Below, piece after piece: positions 11,016 through 23,172 of a stretch of 64,000 nucleotides of DNA. The translations under genes and the position numbers were made by a program. The first letter of the stretch is position 1, and each line of letters begins with the position of its first letter. Source of the stretch: Zea mays. Its lineage: Eukaryota > Streptophyta > Magnoliopsida > Poales > Poaceae. Location of the stretch: assembly GCF_902167145.1 (NCBI RefSeq), contig NC_050098.1, forward strand, positions 82,066,207 through 82,130,206, read 5' to 3'. The notes below the pieces were generated by a model. It was not told where the DNA came from and ran no database searches. It saw only the letters and a program-made list of their open reading frames with translations.

Positions 11016-12822
11016 TTCAAGAAAAAATAAAAAAATACAAAAATAAAAAATTAGACACACATAATATGACATGCAACACAATATATCACATACAATACAT
11101 ATTTCAAACACATTGATATATGTTCATATCATAAATTCACACAAGTCCAAATATATAAGTTCACAAATTCACATAAGTCTAAATACATAAGTTCACAAAT
11201 TCACACAAGTTCACATCCATAGTTCACATTTTTAGTTCACAAGTTCAAACACACAAGTTCAAACATTAGCTCCATCGCTCTCGATCAGGACATCGGATTG
11301 TTGTTCGTAGCTCCACCACTAGAATTGAGACATATGTCCGCAAAGTCAACGTGAGGGGAAGGAGTCACTTGATGAGAGCTGGAATCCTACAAAATAAACC
11401 AAAATTCTCATAAATACACAACTGGCATTAAATCACATGTACACAAAGATATAGGAAAGCATGATAAACACAAAATGTGGCTTCCATATTTGTGCATGAA
11501 CATGAACATGAGAGTGAAAACAGACTTCATTTCAAGACGCAGCACCGTGTTATTTAAAATGATGCATCGTGCAAAGGATCCGCGATGTTAACTGTCCAAA
11601 AAACTACTTTGGAAATTCAGACTTAGACGTTATTCCAAATCTAAAAATTCAGAATTCAGCCACCTAACAGCCCAAAGCATGTCACAACAAAACAGCTCTC
11701 AAAACACTAAATTCCAGATTCACTAAACCATGTTCAGGTTAGTTTACCTGACAGAATTCAGAATTTAGTGTTGAACTGAGCACCAAACTAACCTGACAGA
11801 GAGTTACTCTACCAACACCTCAGCTTAAAACTTCCTAGATCAGCCACAAAAGAACTCCAAAACAGCTCTCACAACACTAAATTCCAGATTCAGTCATTAT
11901 TCACAATCTAAAATTTTCAGCACGCTGTAATATGTTGTACAATATCCAGACTTGCAAGTATGTCCACTACGAGCTTGATCAAACACCAGATGTATAAGCA
12001 GTAGTGGAGTAGTCCCAAAAAAGTCCAATTTGTAGCAAATAAAAGTAGCAAGCAGCATGAATCAGGAACGTACCGCTGGTGATGGAAGTGGCTGTGTTGG
12101 CCATGGAGGGCGTCCCCAAGGCCCCATTGGATGTGTAGGAAAATAGGTATATTGCCAATTCTATCTAGATTCAAAAGAACGATTTTTTATCTAACTAGAA
12201 AATAGGTATATTGAGTGGAGAAACATAAGTCCAAACATATTTCGTTTTAGGCCCTTTAGTAGCCTTTCTAGTTCAAATTTTTATAGGAGTGAATTTTATG
12301 TTGGGTTAACAAATCTTGTTTGTATGGATGGAGCACGGTTCTTTTCTTGGTATAGCCGTATAGGTGAGAAGGTCTTCTCTATCATGCTATGTCAGGAGAT
12401 GTCATACCTCCATAGGTTGTCAGAGTTTTCTTTTATTTTCTTAAGAGGATCTAACTATTTGGATTCAAGATAGAAAATAATAGGGAAGATGATATGGCAT
12501 ACCGGAAGCCAAATGCATGCAATACATGATCCTGCTGCTAGCAACGATATTACAAAGCAAGGAAGGAAGTATGGAAACCTGAAAATTAGATGCATAATTT
12601 TTGAAGGTTTATAATAGTCGTCTAAAAACAATGAAATAGTTAAATGCTAGAAATTGTACTACTAGAAATAATTTACCTTCCTGATGCTAGAAATATTTTT
12701 GTCGACCACTATCCCTTTTTGTACACATCAGAGGTCAGTTATGATTAAGGGATACATGATGAAGGCACTCATTAGCATTTCGAATTTAACTTATACTGCT
12801 ATCTAAATTCCATAATCTTCAC
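11016..12822. other. CACTA-1 interior, left part; no gene recognised
   Basis: AT-rich. About 11030-11250 is rich in cacaagtt/ttcacaa words and is shared with CACTA-2 (20245-20400), so it is part of the family backbone. From 11280 to 12820 there is no recognisable coding exon. A - strand frame at 11917-12174 shows no known domain. This part may be intron or downstream sequence of the captured transporter gene. Confidence 0.55.
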
Positions 12823-13642
12823 CTGTGCAAGGAAGCCTCCAATAGCAGGCCCAATAACAAGAGCTATGGCTCGTGAAGATGTAACCTATTACATAATCAA
12901 TATCACAGACACAAGTTAGTTACAAGTAAAAATAAACACAAAAAACTAAGAACTAATAAAAAAAGTTGAAACAAAGGGTTGCAAATAAAAGGATTGCTCC
13001 TACAAGAGAGATTCCCAGAGCTTGGTGCTCTTTCCTGCAGACTTCTGAAGCATAAGCCTAGCAAATGCAGCAGATGCAACCATGAGAACTTAAGAGATAC
13101 ATCATTTTATAAATACTGGTCTAGCAACAGATGTAGCTAGCTATGTACCTTGATGGGTCCAAGTATACCACATAGCAACCCAAGTAATCCCCTAGTCACA
13201 ATTGCCATCCAGTAAGTTGTGCTAAGTCCAAACAGTGTGTTGAACACAATCCTGAAAAAGGGAACCAGAACAACATTTACTTACTAGGTTAGTCCTGTCA
13301 AATTGGATGGATGCTAAGGTTGATCTCACAGTTTGAGTTCATGATCGATCCATACACTGAGAGGATGCTGATCACAATGCATGGCTTCCTTCCATACTTG
13401 TCAGCGAACATGCCCCATGGCACGGCGCTGATGGCCCTTCCAAGGAAATAGGTAGCCCCTAACAAGAGAAATTAGATACAGCTAGCCACTGAGAAAGTAA
13501 ACAGCACCGATAATAAAACAATAGTCAAATGAGACAGCAAAACAATAATAGATGAAAGAAGACGCTGCTCACCAACAAAACCAGCATAAAACCCAATGTC
13601 TTGCTCCTCTTTCGCCACTTTCAAGTCCCTGATATCTTGTTT
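12823..13642 (-). pseudogene. Captured fragment of a ZIFL-type (zinc-induced facilitator-like) MFS transporter gene, five exons
   Basis: Five - strand exon-like blocks with GT/AG borders: 13642-13573, 13458-13356, 13251-13149, 13057-13004 and 12885-12823. In order they give EEQDIGFYAGFVG, a block with GRAISAVPWGMFADKYGRKP, then FNTLFGLSTTYWMAIVTRG, then SEVCRKEHQALGIS, then VIGPAIGGFLAQ. This is the N-terminal half of a plant major facilitator of the ZIFL group, including the MFS signature between helices 2 and 3 (ADKYGRKP). At the a/b and b/c borders, where I checked, the exon phases join correctly. Start codon, early exons and C-terminal half are missing, and it lies wholly inside CACTA-1, so it is a transduplicated fragment. 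Confidence 0.82.
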
Positions 13643-15247
13643 GATTGCAATAAAGGTGAATATTTGTTTTTTTTCTGAATCAAATTGTGGAACAGAGCAA
13701 GTACTCTGCATACAAGTTAATAGTGAGAAGGCGAAAATTGGGATAAAAAATACTGGTGAGGAAATGTTTGGTTCCATCAATCATGGTAGCTTTGATTTGT
13801 TCAAGGCCAAGGATTCTTACTTCGTAAGAGGTTAACTGGTTTCAGTTCATGTAGAGGATGCCAAATTTAGACCTGCAAGCTAATTGTGTTTTCATGGTGG
13901 ATAAATACTATGCCAGCCATTGTCTGATACTATGATTCGGAGTAATGACCATACCATTACCAGCTCTGAATAGGAAACATTTGTGCTGCCTCTATGATCA
14001 ACACTGAATTTTAAGCAATTTCCGAATACTGTAAACACGGTTGAACTGAAAGCCAACACATATGTACTTGCACGATGGCCACAAACTAGAATACTACCTA
14101 CAGTTCAGCATGCTAAATAAGTCACCTGCACCGGTTGGGCAAGCCTAATTATGGCCACTTCTAAAGCCACCATACAGCATGTGTGCACTAGAGATACCGC
14201 AACAAAGCAATACTACAGTAGTAGTATCAATCATGCGCACACAAAAAAAGCAGCTCTAAAATAAATCAATGAGAAAATGCCACGGACTCCATCCACCTTT
14301 TGACACCATAGCGCTACACCACAATTAACCACTCCCCTCCGGCACCTCAACAACAGAAGGAACAACTTTCAGCCCAAAATTTCTGAATCCGTTATTGCCC
14401 CCCAACTGAAGCTAGGAGTCGAAGCTACAAGGGTTATAACACCAGATCTCGGGAAACGACCGGGGATTGAAGAGGAATCGCGTGTTAGTGTTTACCTTGC
14501 GGAGAGGCTCCTTGCTTGCTCCGTCCATGAACCGTAACAATTCATCACCTCGGGCTCTCTTCACGATGCCTAGTTCCCTTGTTCCCCTTCTCGTGCTTTG
14601 GGATTCTCGGGGCCGTTTCGATTCCTGCTTCCCTTCATTTTGATGCCTGGTTCCCTTGTTCACTTTGAATGGCCATTATAAATTTTAGCATTGAAGGTGA
14701 CAGCAGAGAGAAAATGAAACTAAAAGTGCTGACATATATCTTAAGCAGTTCAATATGATAAACACAAGACAATTAAATAGCACTTAGCAGCAACCCCTAC
14801 CAATTGAAAATTCCATATACATGACACGAGCGGTACCAAGCTTCATTACTCCAAATTTACTTTTTAGCAAAAGCAACAGTAATCAAAAGAGATATCAAAC
14901 TCAAAATAATAGTACTATCAGATTAACATAGATTAAGACAACATTAAACAAACTCCTTCATAAGTATGTAGCAAGTATGAACATTGACAATATTGTGCAC
15001 CTCCAAGTGCAGAAAAAGGATTTCAGTCCACATTCTCATATCCGTCCCCATGCCAATGCAATACAGATCATTATTCCATAGAAATAATGAAGGATTTCAG
15101 TCCACCGTGGGCATACATAGCTAACCTAAAGATTACCACTGAAAATTTTGAAGGAAGAAGTCAATTTCAGTACCAGTTGCCTAGAGATCCATGGATGGAG
15201 AGAGAGGTCGTCGCTGCATCTGAAGCTGCATCTGAACGTCGTCACTG
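13643..15247. other. CACTA-1 interior, middle part; one exon-like segment
   Basis: Mostly AT-rich DNA without domains. At about 14500-14663 (- strand) a charged frame ending SKEPLRK is followed at once by gtaaac, a plausible splice donor, so this may be an exon of another captured gene that I cannot name. The remainder shows no convincing coding sequence. Confidence 0.45.
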
Positions 15248-15489
15248 CTAGGGAATCGGAATTGGCTCCGGAGCGAGCTGACATCGGTGGCTAGATTGGA
15301 CCTCCACATTGCAGATCGACTCTGCCGCCAGGAACGTGGTCTCCAACCCAGACCATCTGCGATTGGGAGAAATGTGTGCTGCTAGACACCATATCCCGGC
15401 CAAATCTCCTGTTGTCGCTTCCTGCCATGGCTCCATGAAGAAGAAGAGCGCGCGAGGGTGGAAAGCAACACAGGAAACCACAGCGATGC

Positions 15490-15835
15490 GCGCGCGTGAG
15501 TGGATTGGGGAACCTTGGCTCGCACAAATTCTCGACGGCGCGCTGGAACTGGTACTCTCCCCCGTACACCTCCGTGGCGGCGGAGCGAGATCCCGCGAGG
15601 CCCTGGATCGCCGCCTTGAGCTTGTATAGTGGGCCCTTCCTGCGCTTCCGCGCATCGGCCTCAGTCGGGTCGCCGTCGCCGTCGCCGGCCTCCTGCTTGA
15701 ACGCGCGACACCGCAGCAGGGATGGCCGCTGAGTGGGCGAGGAGGAGGAGGGGGACGGCCGATGATCCGGAGAGCGGTGGTAGAGCGGCGGCGCGGCCTG
15801 CTAGTGAGAGAGAGAAGCGCGTGGGTGAGAATGAG
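15490..15835 (-). pseudogene. Captured first-exon-like GC-rich fragment, unidentified gene
   Basis: On the - strand a GC-rich frame has a Ser/Pro/Arg-rich start resembling an organelle transit peptide. It is followed by DARKRRKGPLYKLKAAIQGL and a segment ending with EYQFQRAVENLC. Base composition jumps sharply against the AT-rich interior, as for a captured plant first exon. The frame decays downstream. I do not recognise the family. It lies 0.3-0.6 kb from the right end of CACTA-1, a position similar to the GC-rich block in CACTA-2. Confidence 0.45.
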
Positions 15836-15884
15836 ACAGGTGAGAGAGAGCCGCGCGTGGCATTGGATTTAGGTTTTCATGATT

Positions 15885-16090
15885 AAGGTCGACGGTGTCC
15901 ACGTGCCCGACGAACTTAACTTAAGAACGTGGGTACCCATGTTTCTAACTCGTTAAGTTCGACGGTTTTAGTCAGGGCTGACGAACTAAACTTAAGAACG
16001 TCGGTACCCACGTTCTTAACATAACCCATGAACTTAACTCAAGTAAGAACGTCGGTACCCACGTTCTTACTTTTACCCACGAACATTTAT
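15885..16090. repeat. CACTA-1 right subterminal motif array
   Basis: Same motifs as the left array (taagttcgacgg, aagaacgtgggtacc and complements), with slight variants such as aagaacgtcggtacc. It ends 15-20 bp before the terminal inverted repeat. Confidence 0.85.
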
Positions 16091-16145
16091 CAGTTTCTTG
16101 TAGTGTTGCCCTAGGACTTTTAATCTCGGGACGAGATTCTTTTAT

Positions 16146-16157
16146 GGGGGGGAAGGA
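16146..16157 (+). other. Element A polypurine tract
   Basis: gggggggaagga lies directly before the LTR start tgtaacac at 16158. Tract and LTR start together are the standard plus-strand priming arrangement. Confidence 0.88.
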
Positions 16158-19100
16158 TGTAACACCCCTAGTGTTACTACCACTAAAACATGAGAATAAC
16201 ATCATAAGCATTGGCATGTCATGTGATTGTTACACTTAGAATGCATTCACTAGGCAAAAAGTTCAAACAAGTTGTATTGATGTGACATGTTATAAGTGAA
16301 ACCCTAGGAAATAGTGCTTAACCCTAGATTGGGCTTAATAGAGCAAACAAGGCTTAATAAGGGAAAACTTCAAAACTTAATTGAAGTAGTCATAAAATGT
16401 CACCAGGAATGGACTTAAGTAACATCCAAACCCTAGAAGTACTAAAAACCCTAAATAAAACCCTGGAAAACCCCTAGACTAAAACCCTAGGGGGCTAAGT
16501 GCAAAATTAGTGCACTTTTGGACTAAAGTACAAAAACCATGAAATTAAGGCATCTTAACTCATGTGGTTCACAAGTATGTGGATTTGCAACCTAAACCCT
16601 GAGATTTGGACCGATTTGCAAAAAGCCACATTTGAGCTCTATTAGGATAAGTCTGAAATTCAGTGGGATTGGCTCAACTTTGGGGCCCTATATCATCCAA
16701 ATTATAAAGTTTTTGCCCTAGGTCACCACATCAAGTTTGTAGAGCTATGAAAGGGGAACAATTTTGCTATAGAGATCAAGTCCTGGTACTATGAAAAGTT
16801 TTGAGAAAATTGGATTCAAAGTTGGGCTGTCAGGCTGTCCTAAGTCTGAATTCAGACTCACATTGTGATTGAGCAAACCTTGAACTGGGATTCGACCATG
16901 ATCCAATAGGAATTTGACTAGAGATGCTATAGTAAAAATGAAGATAGATTATAGGTCTATAACTTTGATGCAGATGAATTATGAGGTTATCACATAGAAT
17001 TTGGAGAAAATCAGCCCTGATTTTGCTCTGTCAGTCGTTCTGAAGGAACTATGTGATGGTACAGTATCCTGATCGGATTGCCAGCTCAGTAAGCTCGCCG
17101 CCGGCGATCCACGTGTCCAGATTTGCGCTGGTCGCCGTGATTCGTGCTTGGCACGCAGAGGATATCCCTGAGAAGGTAAAAGATCTCACGGGGGAAGGGA
17201 TTTGATCGCGGATTGAAGTTTATCACCGTGGCTGTAGCCGTTGCGACGTGGCCGGACCGCCAGCGTCGCCGTGGAAGCTCCGGTGACCTCGGTTGTGCCA
17301 CGCTATAGCTTGTACTGTGTGGTAGTAATCGTGGCACCCTTTGGAGTATAATCCTTGAGTCGTTGCACCGGTGAACGCCATGGTCACAGCCACCCGTGTT
17401 CTTCCCTATCTCCGGCCGCCAGCACGCCGTGACCAAATTGAGAGCCACCGACCCCGAATCCTATAAATTGAGCACGCCCTCGGCTCCGCCATGTAGTCAA
17501 GCACTCAACGCACCCACCCGTGCCTCCAATTAGTCACCAGAGAACTCCAATTTGGGATTTTCCCCAAATCGGTCAAGAACACCGCAGAAGTGAGCTCACC
17601 GTGGCCAGCTCTCCACTGGTCCGATCGTGTTCCCCTCGCTCTTGTTCTAGCATTCCTGTGTGTTCTTAAAGCTCATCGGCCCGACCAATTGCTTTAAACC
17701 AGAGTAGATCGATGAGAACACTTTGATTTGTCCCCGGATTGCGCGGTCACCGTGGACAGAGTGATTAGGAGTTCGAATCTTGCAATTAGGTGAGGGGAAA
17801 TGATTGTCAGGGGTAGAATTAGGTGCCAGGCAAGCCTAGGGTCCGGTCCTTGCATATCTCGACCGGCACAAGCTCGCCGGAAGATCTGCGCGTCGCCGTC
17901 CACCGTCGTGGACCTCGTAGTGTGAAGGGATAGAAACACAGGGGTTTATTTGCAAACATCAGTGACTGCAGCAAATAGTGTCTTGGACTCTTTTGAGTTA
18001 TTCAAAAAGAGAGGGTCCTCGATGCAATGTCTACACGCGGGTGCGCGTGGGCGCGTTTTCGCCAGCTTGTGGGCCGACTCAGGCCAGTTTAAGCCCAATT
18101 CTGTAGCGCCTTTTTCTTTTTCTTTTTCTTCTAGACTTAGAAAATTCCTAGAAAATTGTAGAGAAATGCTAAAAATACCAACCAATTTTATTAGGCTCCT
18201 AATTTTCCATAGAATTTAATAAAAATAGTTTCATGATTTTTAGTTCCAATAGGGAATTTTGGGGCATTTAAAATAGCCAAAATCCATACTTCTGGAATTT
18301 TAGGGAATAATTTGTAATTCCAAAATTCACCAAACTTTTTAGGTAAACTTTAAATATTATTTAGAAACCTTGGGTAAAGTTTGGTATGATTTGGACTATG
18401 CTTAATACTTAGAACCCAAAACCCTAGCCCCCCTGCTCTATGAACTTCACTATAGACTCCGAAAACCCTATGTTCTCAGAGATCCATGAAGGAAAGTTAT
18501 ATTCAAGACCTTAGATAATAAACTTTTATTATCTTAGCATTTTCATGAGCATTACATGAGCATTCATGATTATATATGGTTATATCTTGAGAACGAAGAG
18601 GAAATAGAAGTCGAAGAAGCAAGGACTTCACCACCAACACCTGAAGAACATTAGGCAGGCAACTGTTTTTATTTTGATATCTGCGGAACAGAGCCTGATT
18701 CACCAGTAACACAAGGCAAGCCCCGGTGCATTTGCCACCTCCTTGTTCCTTTTAAAATCTTTCTCACTTACTTGATGCATTAGGTGAAAGGAGTTGTGTG
18801 CTAAACCAATTGCTGCATTTCCTTCCTTGGATTTGATTACTTCTCCTTAAATCCCTGTTTTACAAAAGGTTTTTCTTATGCTTAGCTTTGCTTTAGAAAA
18901 ACAAAATGTTTTTCTTTCACAAAAGATGATGCTTCAAAGTGGGTGGGATGTTTTCGAAAATAAAACTTGATGGTGGATCCATCATGGCCATGATGGGTTC
19001 AACATCGGAAAAGATGTACCTCTGCCAGGTACTAAACTTTGGGTTTGAAATGATTAAGCTGAGACCGGGCGGGTGACTTGCACGAGAAGAGAGTCTCGGT

Positions 19101-19602
19101 GTAGTGTCTCCGTCTGAGTCGATTAAGGACCGTGTCGATGTAGGCCTACAGACCGAGGACCTTTTAACTGGTCACATGCCTCATCATTACTAATACCAGA
19201 ATAAGATAACACGCAGTGGGAGTGGAGAGATGGCGAGAATAGCATGTACCCTCCATGGAAAGAGGCTGGACGGTGGTGTATCTGTGCTCTCGGTTGGCGT
19301 GAACCTGATCTAGTCTTAAGAACCCCGGTGGCGAGTTGACATATGCAAGGGTTAAGTGCTACATATGTCGTGTGATTGGAGATCCTCAACTGAGTATAAT
19401 CGATTCTGATCGCCGTAACTTCGCAGACATGAAGACTTGGTCACTGACTTACACATAGCATTCCAGTGAATATGAAGGGTTGTTAAGAAATTGGCTAATA
19501 TAGGTTAAGTGAATGAATTAGGGTAGAAAGAACCCTAACTAAAGGTAATTTTACTTAACTTGACAAATAAAACTGGATTTTTAAGGATCCACTGCTAGTA
19601 AG
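16158..19602 (+). repeat. Element A 3' LTR, left piece
   Basis: Begins tgtaacacccctagtg after the polypurine tract and runs 3445 bp until element G interrupts it. No coding sequence is recognised. It holds scattered AT-rich tracts and a small ctttttctttttc-type microsatellite near 18110. With the right piece (43899-44465) the LTR is about 4.0 kb, long as in Tekay-like elements. Confidence 0.85.
19598..19602. other. Target-site duplication of element G, left copy
   Basis: gtaag directly before the G 5' LTR. The identical gtaag follows the 3' LTR at 43899-43903, proving the two LTRs belong to one insertion. Confidence 0.95.
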
Positions 19603-19824
19603 TGTTGGATCTATGCTTCGTCGCCGAAGGTCTTCCAGGAAGAAGCGGCTTTCGGCTGAAGTTGTTTGTATGAGATGGCCGAAGGTTCCTCTTCATGAAG
19701 CTTCGGTATTACAAACCGACTTAAAGATAGAATGACCTTTTAGTCCATAAAGGTCTGAGTCAATGTTGTAAACTTTTATGAGGGGCATAATTGTAATTCC
19801 TCACAGGCTGTGTCACTACAAGAA

Positions 19825-20240
19825 ACTGGTTAAAGAACGTGGGTGAAAAACCGTCGAACTTAATGTAATAGGCCGTCGAACTTACCATAAGAACGTGGGT
19901 TTACCGACGAATATAGCCGACGGCGATTTTTGGACGAACTTAAAGAAGTAAGTTCGACGGCCCCACGTTCTTAAGGTTAAGAACGTGGGTACCGTCGAAC
20001 TTAACATTAAGAACGTGGGTACCGTCGAACTTAAGGTTAAGAACGTGGGTTTTTAAGTTCGACGGGGGCCGTCGAATTTTTTCCCATAAGTTCGACGGCA
20101 CCCACGTTCTTACAGTTAAGTTCGACGGGGCCACGTGGCCGTCGAACTTATGTGTCCTGCGTGGGTCTGCGAGGACTGCACAATAAGTTCGAGGGTACCC
20201 ACGTTCTTAACATTAAGAACGTGGGTACCCACGTTTTTAA
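19825..20240. repeat. CACTA-2 left subterminal motif array
   Basis: Repeats of aagaacgtgggt and ccgtcgaactta in both orientations, in the same order as in CACTA-1. It is slightly shorter, with a different number of tandem units. Confidence 0.85.
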
Positions 20241-21126
20241 CCCTTTTCCAGAAAAAAATAAAAAATACAGAAATGAAAAATTAGACACACATAATATCAT
20301 ATACAACACAGAATATCACATACAATACATATTTCAAACACATTGATATATGTTCATATCACAAATTGACAGTCCAAATACATAAGTTCACAAGAATTGG
20401 AGATTGTACCAGTAGTAATACAACACACAGGAATTGAAGATGCATGCGTCCATCAATCCCTCAAGACTCTGTTCCTAGCTAGACAGTATCCACCTATCAC
20501 TAAGAGAAACATGTCAAGAATGGACACCCTAGCTCTAGGTGATGTCTGACTTCCAAAGACGATGTCCTTCATTCACTCCAGAGCAGATACATCAGCTGAA
20601 AATGCATTTTCAGATGGCAGCATGTGTGGTAACTGAACAAGGAAAAAATATATAACCAATGGATGTCAAATTTAATTGCAGATTCTTACCAAAGAGAGAA
20701 AAAGCAACTAGTTATATCAGACAGTATTAGTATCATCAACAAGCAACAAAAAGAATACAGGTACTAAATAGATATTAGTGCCATGAGAAACATATTCCTC
20801 ATAGACATAAATGTAGCCTGCAACTAGTTATTTGAAGTTGCAAAGGTCAAACAAAGTAGCTATCACAAACAGTTGCACAATAAAACAAATGTTAATCTAC
20901 GTAGACTTAAAGCAGAAAACAGAGGCATAAATGGAGCAAAACGAGTTAAATTGTTGTAATAAGGATAGAAAAGGCACAAAATGTACTATGCACAATGCAA
21001 AATACTGACACATGGTACTTAGATTCTGTCATGGTAGTAGGGGAAATAAAAAATAACTAGGCAGATTAAGAGAGGGAGAGAGAGCAGTGAAAATCAAGCA
21101 GAAAAACAGCTCATGACAACATATAC
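20241..21126. other. CACTA-2 interior, left part; no gene recognised
   Basis: The first about 150 bp match the CACTA-1 backbone (11030-11180). The rest is AT-rich with no exon I can identify. It may be intron or 3' flank of the captured NOL10-like gene. Confidence 0.5.
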
Positions 21127-21907
21127 CTTTCCTGTACTGGTCCCCACTGCCATAAAGTATCTCATCAAATTGCAAAGACGTGACCTCCTGCAGTTTTAAG
21201 CATAAGAGACTGTTACAACTTACAAACTTAAGCATCAATTTACTAACTTGCTGTCAAAGTAAAACGTGAACCTGAGAATAATCTTTAGAACTAACAGCTG
21301 CAATATTAATTCTGCCAACAGAAGTTTTTTTCCTCATATCAAAACACTCAACCGCACCATCCTCACCACCGCAAGCAACAAGCCCATGGATCTTACTGGG
21401 AGCACACCAATTAATCTTGGAGTTAACAATACTCGATAATCTAGTCACTAGCAAGCCATGTAAGTTAATAAAAAAAATATTACCTTCGTGTAACCACATA
21501 TATTGCTGGTGATTTGGAGGAAAGAGAAGCAAGGAATTGTCCCTGCAGAAGTGATTGGGAGGAAGTGAATTCAATAAACCAACAGAAGGAATGTGTGCAT
21601 ATAATGCAGTCACAACCAGAACTGATACCACCAAAATCAAATAAGGCATATGTCATATAGCTAAGTGGAACACCATTCAAAATAATATGTTTATGTTGAT
21701 CTTTGAATCAGTATTGGGTGGCAAATAAAAGTGTAAAATATGATGTTTTGCTGATGACTAATACAAGATAAACAAACAACTAATATTGGTATGCCTATTA
21801 AGCGCTGAAATTAGACCTGCTCTAGGTTTATCCTGTACAGATCTGGTGATGAAGCAGCACATAGCAAGTCGCAGGACCAGCAATCGTAGGCCATGTCCCT
21901 TCCCACT
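21127..21907 (-). pseudogene. Captured fragment of a NOL10/ENP2-type nucleolar WD40 gene, four exons
   Basis: Four - strand blocks with GT/AG borders: 21907-21817 (DMAYDCWSCDLLCAASSPDL), 21542-21484 (QFLASLSSKSPAIYVVT), 21415-21272 (IHGLVACGGEDGAVECFD then RKKTSVGRIN) and 21187-21127 (EVTSLQFD, then, after a one-base shift, MAVGTSTGK). The order and wording are those of the WD40 region of NOL10 (yeast Enp2), a nucleolar factor for small-subunit rRNA processing. The frameshift in the last exon and the lack of N- and C-terminal exons make it a dead fragment carried by CACTA-2. Confidence 0.82.
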
Positions 21908-22514
21908 CTGTCAATAAATAATTGTGGGGATTGGCAATATGTCAGATAGATATTGGACAAACAGTATTTACAACCTTTACAATGATTCCCTACTAGTAGT
22001 TGTTACCATTAGAATTTTAACTTCTCTGTTTAGACTCGGAATCTGATAACAAATACAGTATGTGTTAAATTAGTACTGGATATTTTATAATGCAGAAAAA
22101 CTTATATTTCCCTAAACCATAAAGAGGAAGACAACTAAATCCACAGAGGTGAGAGGTTGATGTTACTACCTCATAGGCACACCTCACGTCTTAAACTATA
22201 AATACATATCTATGATTCCAAAAACCACCTCAGGAAGCATGGGGTGATTCCAAAAATCAAACGCACTGTAAATGCATAAGAGCTCCCATGTCCTTGAACT
22301 GGGTTCAGAGCAAGAGTCAAACAGGTATGAAGACATAAAAGTGTCATTTCAGTTTTCCTATCGTTGTGTTGTAAAAAAGGTCATGTAGTTCATGTGTAAA
22401 ATAAATATTCCAGAATCTAGACTATCAAATTTAGTGTTATAAAAAATGGAATAAAAATGGAATAAAGTTTAGGTCATTTCAAAGCTCTAAAGAACTCCCC
22501 AGAGACCCACTTAC
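21908..22514. other. CACTA-2 interior between captured fragments
   Basis: AT-rich, no coding sequence recognised. It may be intron sequence belonging to one of the captured genes. Confidence 0.45.
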
Positions 22515-22655
22515 TTGCACAGGACTCATCGCATCCGCGGCTGCTCTTGCCTTCTCGCTGTCCTCGTCCTCAAACTTGATCAGCTGGCTCTCTAGCGTCG
22601 TCCTCCTCTTTGGCGTCTTCGCCACCACTGGCAGAGCGTCGCCGTTCTCGGCGCT
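22515..22655 (-). pseudogene. Captured exon of an unidentified gene
   Basis: A GC-rich - strand frame contains TPKRRTTLESQLIKFEDED and ends AMSPVQ directly before gtaagt, a consensus splice donor. The charged, low-hydrophobic composition suggests a nuclear or scaffold protein, but I do not recognise the family. The upstream border is unclear. It sits between the NOL10-like and ATG8-like fragments, so CACTA-2 may have captured several genes; alternatively this exon belongs to one of those two loci. Confidence 0.5.
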
Positions 22656-23172
22656 GCCACCCCGAGGATAATAGCAATCAGTAACCAAGCCAATGCTTAA
22701 GGCTCAAACAACAATGACTACAAAACTGGTTGAGATGACTCAATTCGTAAGGCTCAAATAACAATGCAGCAGCGGCAATGGCTAAATCTAGACGCGGGGA
22801 GATTACATCAAACAGCCTATGAATCGCCTAGTGAATTTTAACTGCAAACGTCATCAAGTTCCAACAATCCAGCCTACAGATTACCACGAGCACTCCATCA
22901 AAGCTGCAGATTCCCACCACAACACCCCCCAACCAAAAAAACATGTATCCAACCATCACAGGATCGCGAAACGATAGAACAGACCAACCCCCGCCCGCCC
23001 CCAACAAAGCTTTGCTTATATAACCTAGAAAATTCAAGGAATCGATTGATTGATAGGTCCACACGGGGTACCATCTACCAGTACCAGCCAAACAACCGAA
23101 ACCCTAGCATGACCAATAACATGAGCTGAAGCTCGGATGAGGAGGGGGGAATCAGGAATCGAAGGGACGAAC

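Larger units (their letters stand above)
10527..16105. mobile_element. CACTA-1: non-autonomous CACTA (En/Spm-type) transposon with captured gene fragments
   Basis: Starts cactacaggaaactggtt at 10527 and ends, as reverse complement, cactacaagaaactgat at 16105. It is flanked by the 3-bp duplication ttg (10524-10526 and 16106-16108). Dense subterminal arrays of two motifs mark both ends. No transposase (TNPA/TNPD-like) ORF is visible in 5579 bp; the interior instead holds pieces of host genes. It interrupts element A between pol and the polypurine tract, and joining the flanks gives a normal 3' UTR. Confidence 0.93.

Noticed and set aside
12823..13642. A functional zinc-facilitator transporter gene
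   Set aside because: Only the N-terminal half is present, without a start codon, within a CACTA element.
21127..21907. A functional NOL10 gene
   Set aside because: Only four inner exons, one frameshifted, inside CACTA-2.
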